64,000 nucleotides of DNA, taken from contig CP114481.1 in NCBI GenBank assembly GCA_027186245.1, forward strand, positions 22,723,501-22,787,500. Direction: 5' to 3'. Made by a program: the position numbers and the translations under genes. The notes under the pieces were generated by a model. That model was given only the letters and a program-made list of their open reading frames with translations, had not been told where the DNA came from and made no database searches. Positions 11,541-25,778 of the stretch are shown here, piece by piece (position 1 is the stretch's first letter; every line of letters begins with the position of its first letter). The DNA comes from Coriaria nepalensis (taxonomy: Eukaryota > Streptophyta > Magnoliopsida > Cucurbitales > Coriariaceae).

Positions 11541-12797
11541 ATTGTTCTCTTCAATAGATTAATTACAAGTTATGTAAGAAAATAATGTTTGAAGGGCAAA
11601 AATCGAATTCGTTCGAATTAATTTAGAATGATTTAATGACTAGAAGAGACTTAGTGACATGACTTTAACGCTAAACAAATGCATTGTTGCCTTCAATAGA
11701 TCAACTGCAAGTTATGCACGAAAGTCATGTTTAAAGGCCAAATTTCGTTCGAAGTGATTAAGAAAGATTTAATGACTAAAAGAGACGCAAAAATATGACT
11801 TTAAGGCTAAAAATTGAATAGTTGCCTTCAATAGATCAAGTGCAAGTTATGCATGAAAGTCGCGTTTTAAATGCAAAAAGAGAATTGGTTCGAAGTGCCC
11901 TCAAACAATTTAATGATTGAAAAGACTGAGTTATATTCTTTTTAATGGTAAAATAATTCATTGTTGTCTTCAATAGATTAATTACAAGTTATGTAAGAAA
12001 ATAATGTTTGAAGGGCGAAAATAGAATACGTTCGAATTAATTTAGAATGATTTAATGACTAGAAGAGACTCAGTGACATGACTTTAAGGCTAAACAAATG
12101 CATTGTTGCCTTCGATAGATCAACTGCAAGTTACGCACGAAACCCATGTTTAAACGCTGAATTTCGTTCGAGGTGATTTAGAATGATTTACTGACTAAAA
12201 GCGAGGCAAAAATATGACTTTAAGGCTAAAAAATGCATAGTTGCCATCAATAGATCAATTGCAAGTTATGCATGAAAGTCGCGTTTTAAAAGCAAAAAGA
12301 GAATTGGTTCGAAGTGCCTTCAAACAATTTAATGATTGAAAAGACGGAGTTATATGCTTTTTAATGCTAAAATAATGTGTTGTTGTCTTCAGTAGATTGA
12401 TTACAAGTTATGTAAGAAAATAATGTTTGAAGGGCGAAAATAGAATTCGTTCGAATTAATTTAGAATGATTTAATGACTAGAAGAGACTCAGTGACATGA
12501 CTTTAAGGCTAAACAAATGCATTGTTGCCTTCAATAGATCAACTGCAAGTTATGCACGAAAGTCATGTTTAAAGGCCGAATTTCGTTCGAAGTGATTTAG
12601 AATGATTTACTGACTAAAAGAGACGCAAAAATATGACTTTAAGGCTAAAAAATGCATAGTTGGCATCAATAGATCAATTGCAAGTTATGCATGAAAGTCG
12701 CATTTTAAATGCAAAAAGAGAATTGGTTCGAAGTGCCTTCAAACAATTTAATGATTGAAAAGACAGAGTTATATGCTTTTTAATGCTAAAATAATTC
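11541..12797 (+). repeat. 1257 bp tandem duplication, copy 1 (three units)
   Basis: Begins at attgttctcttc within B. Diagnostic text repeated 1257 bp later includes gggcaaaaatcgaattcg, actttaacgctaaac, cttcgatagatc, gaaacccatg and gcgaggcaaaaatatg (12201 and 13458). Only a few differences were seen, for example 11650 t against 12908 c in gactyagtgac. Confidence 0.92.
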
Positions 12798-14054
12798 ATT
12801 GTTCTCTTCAATAGATTAATTACAAGTTATGTAAGAAAATAATGTTTGAAGGGCAAAAATCGAATTCGTTCGAATTAATTTAGAATGATTTAATGACTAG
12901 AAGAGACTCAGTGACATGACTTTAACGCTAAACAAATGCATTGTTGCCTTCAATAGATCAACTGCAAGTTATGCACGAAAGTCATGTTTAAAGGCCAAAT
13001 TTCGTTCGATGTGATTAAGAAAGATTTAATGACTAAAAGAGACGCAAAAATATGACTTTAAGGCTAAAAATTGAATAGTTGCCTTCAATAGATCAAGTGC
13101 AAGTTATGCATGAAAGTCGCGTTTTAAATGCAAAAAGAGAATTGGTTCGAAGTGCCCTCAAACAATTTAATGATTGAAAAGACTGAGTTATATTCTTTTT
13201 AATGGTAAAATAATTCATTGTTGTCTTCAATAGATTAATTACAAGTTATGTAAGAAAATAATGTTTGAAGGGCGAAAATAGAATACGTTCGAATTAATTT
13301 AGAATGATTTAATGACTAGAAGAGACTCAGTGACATGACTTTAAGGCTAAACAAATGCATTGTTGCCTTCGATAGATCAACTGCAAGTTACGCACGAAAC
13401 CCATGTTTAAACGCTGAATTTCGTTCGAGGTGATTTAGAATGATTTACTGACTAAAAGCGAGGCAAAAATATGACTTTAAGGCTAAAAAATGCATAGTTG
13501 CCATCAATAGATCAATTGCAAGTTATGCATGAAAGTCGCGTTTTAAAAGCAAAAAGAGAATTGGTTCGAAGTGCCTTCAAACAATTTAATGATTGAAAAG
13601 ACGGAGTTATATGCTTTTTAATGCTAAAATAATGTGTTGTTGTCTTCAGTAGATTGATTACAAGTTATGTAAGAAAATAATGTTTGAAGGGCGAAAATAG
13701 AATTCGTTCGAATTAATTTAGAATGATTTAATGACTAGAAGAGACTCAGTGACATGACTTTAAGGCTAAACAAATGCATTGTTGCCTTCAATAGATCAAC
13801 TGCAAGTTATGCACGAAAGTCATGTTTAAAGGCCGAATTTCGTTCGAAGTGATTTAGAATGATTTACTGACTAAAAGAGACGCAAAAATATGACTTTAAG
13901 GCTAAAAAATGCATAGTTGGCATCAATAGATCAATTGCAAGTTATGCATGAAAGTCGCATTTTAAATGCAAAAAGAGAATTGGTTCGAAGTGCCTTCAAA
14001 CAATTTAATGATTGAAAAGACAGAGTTATATGCTTTTTAATGCTAAAATAATTC
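12798..14054 (+). repeat. 1257 bp tandem duplication, copy 2 (three units)
   Basis: Second copy of 11541-12797. It ends at a third attgttctcttc (about 14055), after which the sequence continues with gaatacgttcg instead of the gaattcg of copies 1 and 2. This fixes the right boundary and suggests unequal exchange between B monomers three units apart. Confidence 0.92.
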
Positions 14055-14428
14055 ATTGTTCTCTTCAATAGATTAATTACAAGTTATGTAAGAAAATAAT
14101 GTTTGAAGGGCGAAAATAGAATACGTTCGAATTAATTTAGAATGATTTAATGACTAGAAGAGACTCAGTGACATGACTTTAAGGCTTAACAAATGCATTG
14201 TTGCCTTCAATTGATCAACTGCAAGTTATATGCACGAAAGTCGTGTTCAAAGGCCGAATTTCATTCGAAGTGATTCATAATGATTTACTGATAAAAAGAG
14301 ACGCAAAAATATGACTTTAAGGCTAAAAAATGCATAGTTGCCAACAATAGATCAATTGAAAGTTATGCATGAGAGTCGCGTTTTAAATGTAAAAAGAGAA
14401 TTGGTTCGAAGTGCCTTCAAACAATTTA
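13831..14428 (+). repeat. Long-range duplicate, partner 7543-8140
   Basis: Carries the same rare-variant set as 7543-8140 at +6288 bp, including gttatatgcacg at about 14226. A few substitutions are seen, such as ttggcatc against ttgccatc. Its first part overlaps the end of the 1257 bp duplication. Confidence 0.85.
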
Positions 14429-17400
14429 TTGGTTGAAAAGACTGAGTGATGTGCTTTTTAATTGTAAAATAATTCATTGTTGTCTTGAATAGATTAATTA
14501 CAGGTTATGGAAGAAAATAATGTTTGAAGGGCAAAAATCGAATTCGTTCGAATTAATTTAGAATGATTTAATGACTAGAAGAGACTCAGTGACATGTCTT
14601 TAAGGCTAAACAAATGCATTGTTGCCTTCAATAGATCAACTGCAAGTTATGCACGAAAGTCGTGTTCAAAGGCCGAATTTCGTTCGAAGTGATTCATAAT
14701 GATTTACTGATAAAAAGAGACGCAAAAATATGACTTTAAGGCTAAAAAATGCATAGTTGCCATCAATAGATCAATTGAAAGTTATGCATGAGAGTCGCGT
14801 TTTAAATGCAAAAAGTGAATTGGTTCGAAGTGCCTTCAAACAATTTATTGGTTGAAAAGACTGAGTGATGTGCTTTTTAATGGTAAAATAATTCATTGTT
14901 GTCTTGAATAGATTAATTACAAGTTATGGAAGAAAATAATGTTTGAAGGGCAAAAATAGAATTCGTTCGAATTCATTTAGAATGATTTAATGACTAGAAG
15001 AGACTCAGTGACATGACTTTAAGGCTAAACAAATGCATTGTTGCCTTCAATAGATCAACTGCAAGTTATGCACGAAAGTCTTGTTTAAAGGCCGAATTTC
15101 GTTCGAAGTGATTTAGAATGATTTACTGACTAAAAGAGACGCAAAAATATGACTTTAAGGCTAAAAATTGAATAGTTGCCTTCAATAGATCAAGTGCAAG
15201 TTATGCAAGAAAGTCGTGTTTTAAATACAAAAATAGAATTGGTTCGTAGTGCCTTCAAACAATTTAATGATTGAAAAGACTGAGTGATATGCTTTATAAT
15301 GCTAAAATAATGCATTGTTGTCTTCAGTAGATTAATTGCAGGTTATGTATGAAAATAATGTTTGAAGGGCGAAAATAGAATTCGTTGGAATTAATTTAGA
15401 ATGATCTGATGACTAGAAGAGACTCAGTGACATGACTTTAAGGCTAAACAAATCATTGTTGCCTTCAATAGATCAACTGCAAGTTATGCACGAAAGTCGT
15501 GTTCAAAGGCCGAATTTCGTTCGAAGTGATCCATAATGATTTACTGATAAAAAGAGACGCAAAAATATGACTTTAAGGCTAAAAAATGCATAGTTGCCAT
15601 CAATAGATCAATTAAAAGTTATGCATGAGAGTCGCGTTTTAAATGCAAAAAGAGAATTGGTTCGAAGTGCCTTCAAACAATTTAATGCTCGAAAAGACTG
15701 AGTGATGTGCTTTTTAATGGTAAAATAATTCATTGTTGTCTTGAATAGATTAATTACAGGTTATGGAAGAAAATAATGTTTGAAGGGCAAAAATCGAATT
15801 CGTTCGAATTAATTTAGAATGATTTAATGACTAGAAGAGACTCAGTGACATGACTTTAAGGTTAAACAAATGCATTGTTGCCTTCAATAGATCAATTGCA
15901 AGTTATGCACGAAAGTCAAGTTTAAAGGCCAAATTTCGTTCGAAGCGATTAAGAAAGATTTAATGACTAAAAGAGACGCAAAAATATGAATTTAAGGCTA
16001 AAAATTGAATAGTTGCCTTCAAAAGATCAAGTGCAAGTTATGCATGAAAGTCGCGTTTTAAAAGCAAAAAGAGAATTGGTTCGAAGTGGCTTCAAACTAT
16101 TTAATGGTTGAAAAGACTGAGTGATATTCTTTTTAATGGTAAAATAATTCATTGTTGTCTTCAATAGATTAATTACAAGTTATGTAAGAAAATAATGTTT
16201 GAAGGGCGAAAATAGAATTCGTTCGAATTAATTTAGAATGATTTAATGACTAGAAGAGACTCAGTAACATGACTTTAAGGCTAAACAAATGCATTGTTGC
16301 CTTCAATAGATCAACTACAAGTTATGCACGAAAGTCATGTTTAAAGGCCGAATTTCGTTCGAAGTGATTTAGAATGATTTACTGACTAAAAGAGACGCAA
16401 AAATATGACTTTAAGGCTAAAAAATGCATAGTTGCCAGCAATAGATCAATTGCAAGTTATGCATGAAAGTCGCGTTTAAAAAGCAAAAAGAGAATTGGTT
16501 CGTAGTGCCTTCAAACAATTTAATGGTTGAAAAGACTGAGTGATATGTTTTTTAATGGTAAAATAATACATTGTTGTCTTCCGTAGATTAATTACAAGTT
16601 GTGTAAGAAAATAATGTTTGAAGGGCAAAAATCGAATTCGTTCGAGTTAATTTGGAATGATTTAATGACTAGAAGAGACTCAGCGACATGACTTTAAGGC
16701 TAAACAAATGCATTGTTGCCTTCAATAGATCAACTGCAAGTTATGCACGAAAGTCATGTTTAAAGGCGAAATTTCGTTCGAAGTGATTAAGAAAGATTTA
16801 ATGACTAAAAGAGACGCAAAAATATGAATTTAAGGCTAAAAATTGAATAGTTGCCTTCAATAGATCAAGTGCAAGTTATCCATGAAAGTCGCGTTTAAAA
16901 GCAAAAAGAGAATTGGTTTGAAGTGGCTTCAAACAATTTAATGGATGAAAAGACTGAGTGATATTCTTTTTAATGGTAAAATAATTCATTGTTGTCTTCA
17001 GTAGATTAATTACAAGTTATGTAAGAAAATAATGTTTGAAGGGCGAAAATAGAATTCGTTCGAATTAATTTAGAATGATTTAATGACTAGAAGAGACTCA
17101 GTGACATGACTTTAAGGCTAAACAAATGCATTGTTGCCTTCAATAGATCAACTGCAAGTTATGCACGAAAGTCATGTTTAAAGGCCGAATTTCGTTCGAA
17201 GTGATTTAGAATGATTTACTGACTAAAAGAGACGCAAAAATATGACTTTAAGGCTAAAAAATGCATAGTTGGCATCAATAGATCAATTGCAAGTTATGCA
17301 TGAAAGTCGCGTTTTAAATGCAAAAATAGAATTGGTTCGAAGTGCCTTCAAACAATTTAATGATTGAAAAGACTGAGTTATATGCTTCTTAATGCTAAAA

Positions 17401-18600
17401 TAATGCATTGTTGTCTTCAGTAGATTAATTGCAGGTTATGTATGAAAATAATGTTTGAAGGGCGAAAATAGAATTCGTTCGAAGTAATTTAGAATGATCT
17501 GATGACTTGAAGAGACTCAGTGACATGACTTTAAGGCTAAACAAATGGATTGTTGCCTTCAATAGATCAACTGCAAGTTATGCACGAAAGTCGTGTTCAA
17601 AGGCCGAATTTCGTTTGAAGTGATTCATAATGATTTACTGATAAAAAGAGACGCAAAAATATGACTTTAAGGCTAAAAAATGCATAGTTGCCATCAATAG
17701 ATCAATTGCAAGTTATGCATTAGAGTCGCGTTTTAAATGCAAAAAGAGAATTGGTTCAAAGTGCCTTCAAACAATTTAATGGTCGAAAAGACTGAGTGAT
17801 GTGCTTTTTAATGGTAAAATAATTCATTGTTGTCTTCAATAGATTAATTAAAAGTTATGTAAGAAAATAATGTTTGAAGGGAGAAAATAGAATTCGTTCG
17901 AATTAATTTAGGATGATTTAATGACTAGAAGAGACTCAGTGACATGACTTTAAGGCTAAACAAATGCATTGCTGCCTTCAATAGATCAACTGCAAGTTAT
18001 GCACGAAAGTCAAGTTTAAAGGCCAAATTTCGTTCGAAATGATTAAGAAAGATTTAATGACTAAAAGAGACGCAAAAATATGACTTTAAGGCTAAAAATT
18101 GAATAATTGCCTTCAATAGATCAAGTGCAAGTTATGCATTAAAGTCGCGTTTTAAAAGCAAAAAGAGAATTGGTTCGAAGTGGCTTCAAACAATTTAATG
18201 GTTGAAAAGACTGAGTGATATTCTTCTTAATGGTAAAATAATTCATTGTTGTCTTCAATAGATTAATTACAAATTATGTAAGAAAATAATGTTTGAAGGG
18301 CAAAAATAGAATTCGTTCGAATTAATTTAGAATGATTTAATGACAAGAAGAGACTCAGTGACATGACTTTAAGGCTAAACAAATGCATTGTTGCCTTCAA
18401 TAGATCATCTACAAGTTATGCACGAAAGTCATGTTTAAAGTCCGAATTTCGTTCGAAGTGATTTAGAATGATTTACTGACTAAAAGAGATGCAAAAATAT
18501 GACTTTAAGGCTAAAAAATGCATAGTTGGCATCAATAGATCAATGGCAAGTTATGCATGAAAGTCGTGTTTTAAATCCAAAAAGAGAATTGATTCGAAGT

Positions 18601-19498
18601 GCCTTCAAACAATTCAATGATTGAAAAGACTGAGTTATATGCTTTTTAATGCTAAAATAATTCGTTGTTGTCTTCAATAGATTAATTACAAGTTATGTAA
18701 GAAAATAAAGTTTGAAGGGCGAAAATAGAATTCGTTCGAATTAATTTAGAATGATCTGATGAGTAGAAGAGACTCAGTGACATGACTTTAAGGCTAAACA
18801 AATGCATTGTTGCCTTCAATAGATCAACTGCAAGTTATGCACGAAAGTCGTGTTCAAAGGCCGAATTTCGTTCGAAGTGATTCATAATGATTTACTGGTA
18901 AAAAGAGACGCAAAAATATGACTTTAAGGCTAAAAAATGCATAGTTGCCATCAATAGATCAATTGCAAGTTATGCATGACAGTCGTGTTTTAAATGCAAA
19001 AAGAGAATTGGTTCGAAGTGCCTTCAAACAATTTAATGGTCGAAATGACTGAGTGATGTGCTTTTTAGCGGTAAAATAATTCATTGTTGTCTTGAATAGA
19101 TTAATTACAAGTTATGGAAGAAAATAATGTTTGAAGGGCAAAAATAGAATTCGTTGGAATTAATTTAGAATGATTTAATGACTAGAAGAGACTCAGTGAC
19201 ATGACTTTAAGGCTAAACAAATGCATTGTTGCCTTCAATAGATCAACGGCAAGTTATGCACGAAAGTCAAGTTTAAAGGCCAAATTTCGTTCGAAGTGAT
19301 TAAGAAAGATTTAATGACTAAAAGAGACGCAAAAATATGACTTTAAGGCTAAAAATTGAATAGTTGCCTTCAATAGATCAAGTGCAAATTATGCATGAAA
19401 GTCGCGTTTTAAAAGCAAAAAGAGAATTGGTTCGAAGTGGCTTCAAACAATTTAATGGTTGAAAAGACTGAGTGATATTCTTTTTAATGGTAAAATAA
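18601..19498 (+). repeat. Long-range duplicate, partner 24881-25778
   Basis: Shares the rare gtgctttttagcggtaaaat (19061 region against 25341), gaatgatctgatga, gaattcgttggaatt and the following A2 unit with 24881-25778. Offset is 6280 bp (15 units). A handful of substitutions separates the copies. Confidence 0.85.
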
Positions 19499-20480
19499 TA
19501 CATTGTTGTCTTCCGTAGATTAATTACAAGTTATGTAAGAAAAAATGTTTGAAGGGCAAAAATAGAATTCGTTCAAATTAATTTAGAATGATTTAATGAC
19601 TCGAAGAGACTCAGTGACATTACTTTAAGGCAAAAAAAATGCATTGTTGCCTTCAATAGATCAACTGCAAGTTATGCACGAAAGTCATGTTTAAAGGCTG
19701 AATTTCGTTCGATGTGATTTAGAATGATTTACTAACTAAAAGAGACGAAAAAATATGATTTTAAGGCTAAAAAAATGCATAGGTGCCATCAATAGATCAA
19801 TTTCAAGTTATGCATGAAAGTCACGTTTTAAATGCAAAAAGAGAATTGGTTCGAAGTGCCTTAAAAAAATTTCATGATTGAAAAGACTGAGTGATATGCT
19901 TTTTAATACTAAAATAATGCATTGATGTCTTCAATAGATTAATTAAAAGTTATGTAAGAAAATAATGTTTGAAGGGCGAAAATTGAATTCGTTCGAATTA
20001 ATTTAGAATGATTTAATGACTAGAAGAGACTCAGTGACATGACTTTTAGGCTAAACAAATGCACTGTTGCCTTCAATAGATCAACTGCAAGTTATGCACG
20101 AAAGTCATGTTTAAAGGCCGAATTTCGTTCGAAGTAATTTAGAATGATTTACTGACTAAAAGAGACGCAAAAATATGACTTTAAGGCTAAAAAATGCATA
20201 GTTGGCATCAATAGATCAATTGCAAGTTATGCATGAAAGTCGCATTTTAAAGACAAAAAGAGAATTGGTTCGAAGTGCTTTCCAACAATTTAATGATTGA
20301 AAAGACTTAATGATATGCCTTTTAATGCTAAAATAATGCATTATTGTCTTCAATAGATTAATTACAAGTTATATAAGAAAATAATGTTTGAAGGGCGAAA
20401 ATAGAATTCGTTCGTATTAATTTAGAATGATTTAATGACTCGAAGAGACTCAGTGACATGACTTTAAGGCTAAACAAATG
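19490..20480 (+). repeat. Long-range duplicate, partner 27027-28017
   Basis: Shares ttccgtagatt, taagaaaaaatg, cattactttaa, gatttactaac, gcattttaaagacaaaaag, gacttaatgatatgcc and actcgaagagac with 27027-28017 at an offset of 7537 bp (18 units). Confidence 0.85.
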
Positions 20481-21791
20481 CACTGTTGCCTTCAATAGAT
20501 CAACTGCAAGTTATGCACGAAAGTCATGTTTAAAAGCCGAATTTCGTTCGAAGTGATTTAGAATGATTTACTGACTAAAAGAGATGCAAAAATATGACTT
20601 TAAGGCTAAAAATTGAATAGTTGCCTTTAATAGATCAAGTGCAAGTAATGCATGAAAGTCGCGCTTTAAAAGCAAAAAGAGAATTGGTTCGAAGTGGCTT
20701 CAAACAATTTAATGGTTGAAAAGACTGAGTGATATTCTTTTTAATGCTAAAATAATTCATTGTTGTCTTCAATAGATTAATTACAAGTTATGTAAGAAAA
20801 TAATGTTTGAAGGGCGAAAATAGAATTCGTTCGGACTAATTTAGAATGATTTAATGACTAGAAGAGACTCAGTGACATCACTTTAAGGCTAAACAAATGC
20901 ATTGTTGCCTTCAATAGATAAACTGCAAGTTATGCACGAAAGTCATGTTTAAAGGCTGAATTTCGTTCGAAGTGATTTAGAATGATTTACTGACTAAAAG
21001 AGACGCAAAAATATGATTTTAAGGCTAAAAAATTCATAGTTGCCTTCAATAGATCAATTCCAAGTTATGCATGAAAGTCGCGTTTTATAAGCAAAAAGAG
21101 AATTGGTTCGAAGTCCCTTCAAACAATTTAATGGTTGAAAAGACTGAGTGATATTCTTTTTAATGGTAAAATAATTCATTATTGTCTTCAATAGATTAAT
21201 TACAAGTTATGTAAGAAAATAATGTTTGAAGGGCAAAAATAGAATTCGTTCAAATTCATTTAGAATGATTTAATGACTAAAAGAGACTCAGTGACATGAC
21301 CTTATGGCTAAACAAATGCATTGTAGCCTTCAATAGATCAACTGCAAGTTACGCACGAAAGTCATGTTTAAAGGCTGAATGTCGTTCGAAGTGATTAAGA
21401 AAGATTTAATGACTAAAAGAGACGCAATAATATGACTTTAAGGCTAAAAATTGAATAGTTGCCTTCAATAGATCAAGTGCAAGTTATGCATGAAAGTCTT
21501 GTTTTAAATACAAAAATAGAATTGGGTCGAAGTGCCTTTAAACAATTTAACGATTGAAAAGACTGAGTAATATGCTTTTTAATGCTAAAATAATGCATTG
21601 TTGTGTTCAATAGATTAATTACAAGTTATGTAAGAAAATAATGTTTGAAGGGCGAAAATTGAATTCGTTCGAATTAATTTAGAATGATTTAATGACTAGA
21701 AGAGACTCGGTGACATGACTTTAAGGCTAAACAAATGCATTGTTGCCTTCAATAGATCAACTGCAAGTTATGCACGAAAGTCATATTTAAA

Positions 21792-23044
21792 GGCCGAATT
21801 GCGTTCGAAGTGATTTAGAATGATTTACTGACTAAAAGAGACGCAAAAATATGACTTTAAGGCTAAAAAATGCATAGTTGCCATCAATAGATCAATTGCA
21901 AGTTATGCATGAAAGTCGCGTTTGAAAAGCAAAAAGAGAATTGGTTCGTAGTGCCTTCAAACAATTTAATGGTTGAAAAGACTGAGTGATATGTTTTTTA
22001 ATGGCAAATAATACATTGTTATCTTCCGTAGATTAATTACAAGTTTTGTAAGAAAAAATGTTTGAAGGGCAAAAATAGAATTCGTTCAAATTAATTTAGA
22101 ATGATTTAATGACTAGAAGAGACTCAGTGACATTACTTTAAGGCTAAACAAATGCATTGTTGCCTTCAATAGATCAACTGCAAGTTATGCACGAAAGTCA
22201 TGTTTAAAGGCCGAATTGCGTTCGAAGTGATTTAGAATGATTTACTGACTAAAAGAGACGCAAAAATATGACTTTAAGGCTAAAAAATGCATAGTTGCCA
22301 TCAATAGATCAATTGCAAGTTATGCATGAAAGTCGCGTTTGAAAAGCAAAAAGAGAATTGGTTCGTAGTGCCTTCAAACAATTTAATGGTTGAAAAGACT
22401 GAGTGATATGTTTTTTAATGGTAAAATAATACATTGTTGTCTTCCGTAGATTAATTACAAGTTATGTAAGAAAAAATGTTTGAAGGGCAAAAATAGAATT
22501 CGTTCAAATTAATTTAGAATGATTTAATGACTAGAAGAGACTCAGTGACATTACTTTAAGGCTAAACAAATGCATTGTTGCCTTCAATAGATAATCTACA
22601 AGTTATGCACGAAAGTCATGTTTAAAGGCCGAATTTCGTTTGAAGTGATTTAGAATGATTTACTGACTAAAAGAGACGGAAAAATATGACTTTAAGGCTA
22701 AAAAATGCATAGTTGCCATCAATAGATCAATTGCAAGTTTAGCATGAAAGTCGCGTTTGAAAAGCAAAAAGAGAATTGGTTCGTAGTGCCTTCAAACAAT
22801 TTAATGGTTGAAAAGACTGAGTGATACGTTTTTTAATGGTAAAATAATACATTGTTGTCTTCCGTAGATTAATTACAAGTTATGTAAGAAAAAATGTTTG
22901 AAGGGCAAAAATAGAATTCGTTCAAATTAATTTAGAATGATTTAATGACTAGAAGAGACTCAGTGACATTACTTTAACGCTAAACAAATGCATTGTTGCC
23001 TTCAATAGATCATCTGCAAGTTATGCACGAAAGTCATGTTTAAA
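21792..23044 (+). repeat. Cluster of three near-identical units
   Basis: Units 21792-22208, 22209-22626 and 22627-23044 (417-418 bp) share gcgtttgaaaagc, cgtagtgcc, ttccgtagatt and the 3 bp-shorter taagaaaaaatg. The first two have gaattgcg and the third gaatttcgtttg. A related unit lies at 26815-27232. Reads as recent single-unit amplification. Confidence 0.85.
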
Positions 23045-24880
23045 GGCCGAATTTCGTTCGAAGTGATTTAGAATGATTTACTGACTAAAGGAGACGCAAA
23101 AATATGACTTTAAGGCTAAAAAATGCATAGTTGCCATCAATAGATCAATTGCAAGTTATGCATGAAAGTCGTGTTTTAAATGCAAAAAGAGAATTGGTTC
23201 GAAGTGCCTTCCAAAAATTTAATGATTGAAAAGACTTAGTGATATGCTTTTTAATGCTAAAATCATGCATTATTGTCTTCAATAGATTAATTACAAGTTA
23301 TGTAAGAAAATAATGTTTGAAGGGCGAAAATTGAATTCGTTCGTATTAATTTAGAATGATTTAATGACTCGAAGAGACTCAGTGACATGACTTTAAGGCT
23401 AAACAAATGCACTGTTGCCTCCAATAGATCATCTGCAAGTTATGCACGAAAGTCATGTTTAAAGGCTGAATTTCGTTCGAAGTGATTTAGAATGATTTAC
23501 TGACTAAAAGAGACGCAAAAATATGATTTTAATGCTAAAAAATGCATAGTTGCCTTCAATAGATCAATTCCAAGTTATGCATGAAAGTCGCGTTTTAGAA
23601 GCAAAAAGAGAATTGGTTCGAAGTGCCTTCAAACAATTTAATGGTTGAAAAGACTAAGTGATATTCTTTTTAATGGTAAAATAATTCATTGTTGTCTTCA
23701 ATAGATTAATTACAAGTTATGTAAGAAAATAATGTTTGAAGGCAAAAAAAGAATTCGTTCAAATTCATTTAGAATGATTTAATGACTAAAAGAGACTCAG
23801 TGACATGACCTTATGGCTAAACAAATGCATTGTTGCCTTCAATAGATCAACTGCAAGTTACGCACGAAAGTCATGTTTAAAGGCTGAATTTCGTTCGAAG
23901 TGATTAAGAAAGATTTAATGACTAAAAGAGACGCAATAATATGACTTTAAGGCTAAAAATTGAATAGTTGCCTTCAATAGATCAAGTGCAAGTTATGAAT
24001 GAAAGTCGTGTTTTAAATACAAAAATAGAATTGGGTCGAAGTGCCTTCAAACAATTTAACGATTGAAAAGACTGAGTAATATGCTTTTTAATGCTAAAAT
24101 AATGCATTGTTGTCTTCAATAGATTAATTACAAGTTATGTAAGAAAATAATGTTCGAAGGGCGAAAATTGAATTCGTTCGAATTAATTTAGAATGATTTA
24201 ATGACTAGAAGAAACTCAGCGACATGATTTTAAGGCTAAACAAATGCACTGTTGCCTTCAATAGATCAACTGCAAGTTATGCACGAAAGTCATGTTTAAT
24301 GGCGGAATTTCGTTCGAAGTGATTTAGAATGATTTACTGACTAAAAGAGACGCAAAAATATGACTTTAAGGCTAAAAAATGCATAGTTGGCATCAATAGA
24401 TCAATTGCAAGTTATGCATGAAAGTCGCATTTTAAAAACTAAAAGAGAATTGGTTCGAAGTGCCTTCAAACAATTTAATGGTTGAAAAGACTGAGTGATA
24501 TTCTTTTTAATGGTAAAATAATTCATTGTTGTCTTCAATAGATTAATTACAAGTTATGTAAGAAAATAATGTTTGAAGGGCAAAAATAGAATTCGTTCGA
24601 ATTCATTTAGAATGATTAAATTACAAGAAGAGACTCAGTGACATGACTTTAAAGCTAAACAAATGCATTGTTGCCTTCAATAGATCAACTGCAAGTTATG
24701 CACGAAAGTCATGTTTAAAGGCCGAATTTCGTTCGAAGTGATTTAGAATGATTTACTGACAAAAAGAGACGCAAAAATATGACTTTAAGGCTAAAAATTG
24801 AAATGTTGCCTTCAATAGATCAAGTGCAAGTTATGCAGAAAAGTCGTGCTTTAAATACAAAAATAGAATTGGGTCGAAGT

Positions 24881-25778
24881 GCCTTCAAACAATTTAATGA
24901 TTGAAAAGACTGAGTTATATGCTTTTTAATGCTAAAATAATTCATTGTTGTCTTCAATAGATTAATTACAAGTTATGTAAGAAAATAATGTTTGAAGGGC
25001 GAAAATAGAATTCGTTCGAATTAATTTAGAATGATCTGATGACTAGAAGAGACTCAGTGACATGACTTTAAGGCTAAACAAATGCATTGTTGCCTTCAAT
25101 AGATCAACTGCAAGTTATGCACGAAAGTCGTGTTCAAAGGCCGAATTTCGTTCGAAGTGATTCATAATGATTTACTGATAAAAAGAGACGCAAAAATATG
25201 ACTTTAAGGCTAAAAAATGCATAGTTGCCATCAATAGATCAATTGCAAGTTATGCATGAGAGTCGTGTTTTAAATGCAAAAAGAGAATTGGTTCGAAGTG
25301 CCTTCAAACAATTTCATGGTCGAAAAGACTGAGTGATGTGCTTTTTAGCGGTAAAATAATTCATTGTTGTCTTGAATAGATTGATTACAAGTTATGGAAG
25401 AAAATAATGTTTGAGGGGCAAAAATAGAATTCGTTGGAATTAATTTAGAATGATTTAATGACTAGAAGAGACTCAGTGACATGACTTTAAGGCTAAACAA
25501 ATGCATTGTTGCCTTCAATAGATCAACTGCAAGTTATGCACGAAAGTCAAGTTTAAAGGCCAAATTTCGTTCGAAGTGATTAAGAAAGATTTAATGACTA
25601 AAAGAGACGCAAAAATATGACTTTAAGGCTAAAAATTGAATAGTTGCCTTCAATAGATCAAGTGCAAGTTATGCATGAAAGTCGCGTTTTAAAAGCAAAA
25701 AGAGAATTGGTTCGAAGTGGCTTCAAACAATTTAATGGTTGAAAAGACTGAGTGATATTCTTTTTAATGGTAAAATAA
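24881..25778 (+). repeat. Long-range duplicate, partner 18601-19498
   Basis: Second copy of 18601-19498 at +6280 bp, marked by gtgctttttagcgg at about 25335. The match ends where this copy has aattcattg and the partner has aatacattg. Confidence 0.85.

Larger units (their letters stand above)
14055..21791 (+). repeat. Mixed trimer units, mosaic of A1/A2 and several B classes
   Basis: About 18 units. Full A2 monomers (gattaagaaagattt) occur at about 15951, 16791, 18042, 19308 and 21393. Units with gattcataatg and tactgataaaaag recur near 14700, 15530, 17625 and 18880. No tandem super-repeat dominates, but two segments are copies of sequence 6.3-7.5 kb downstream. No genes. Confidence 0.85.
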
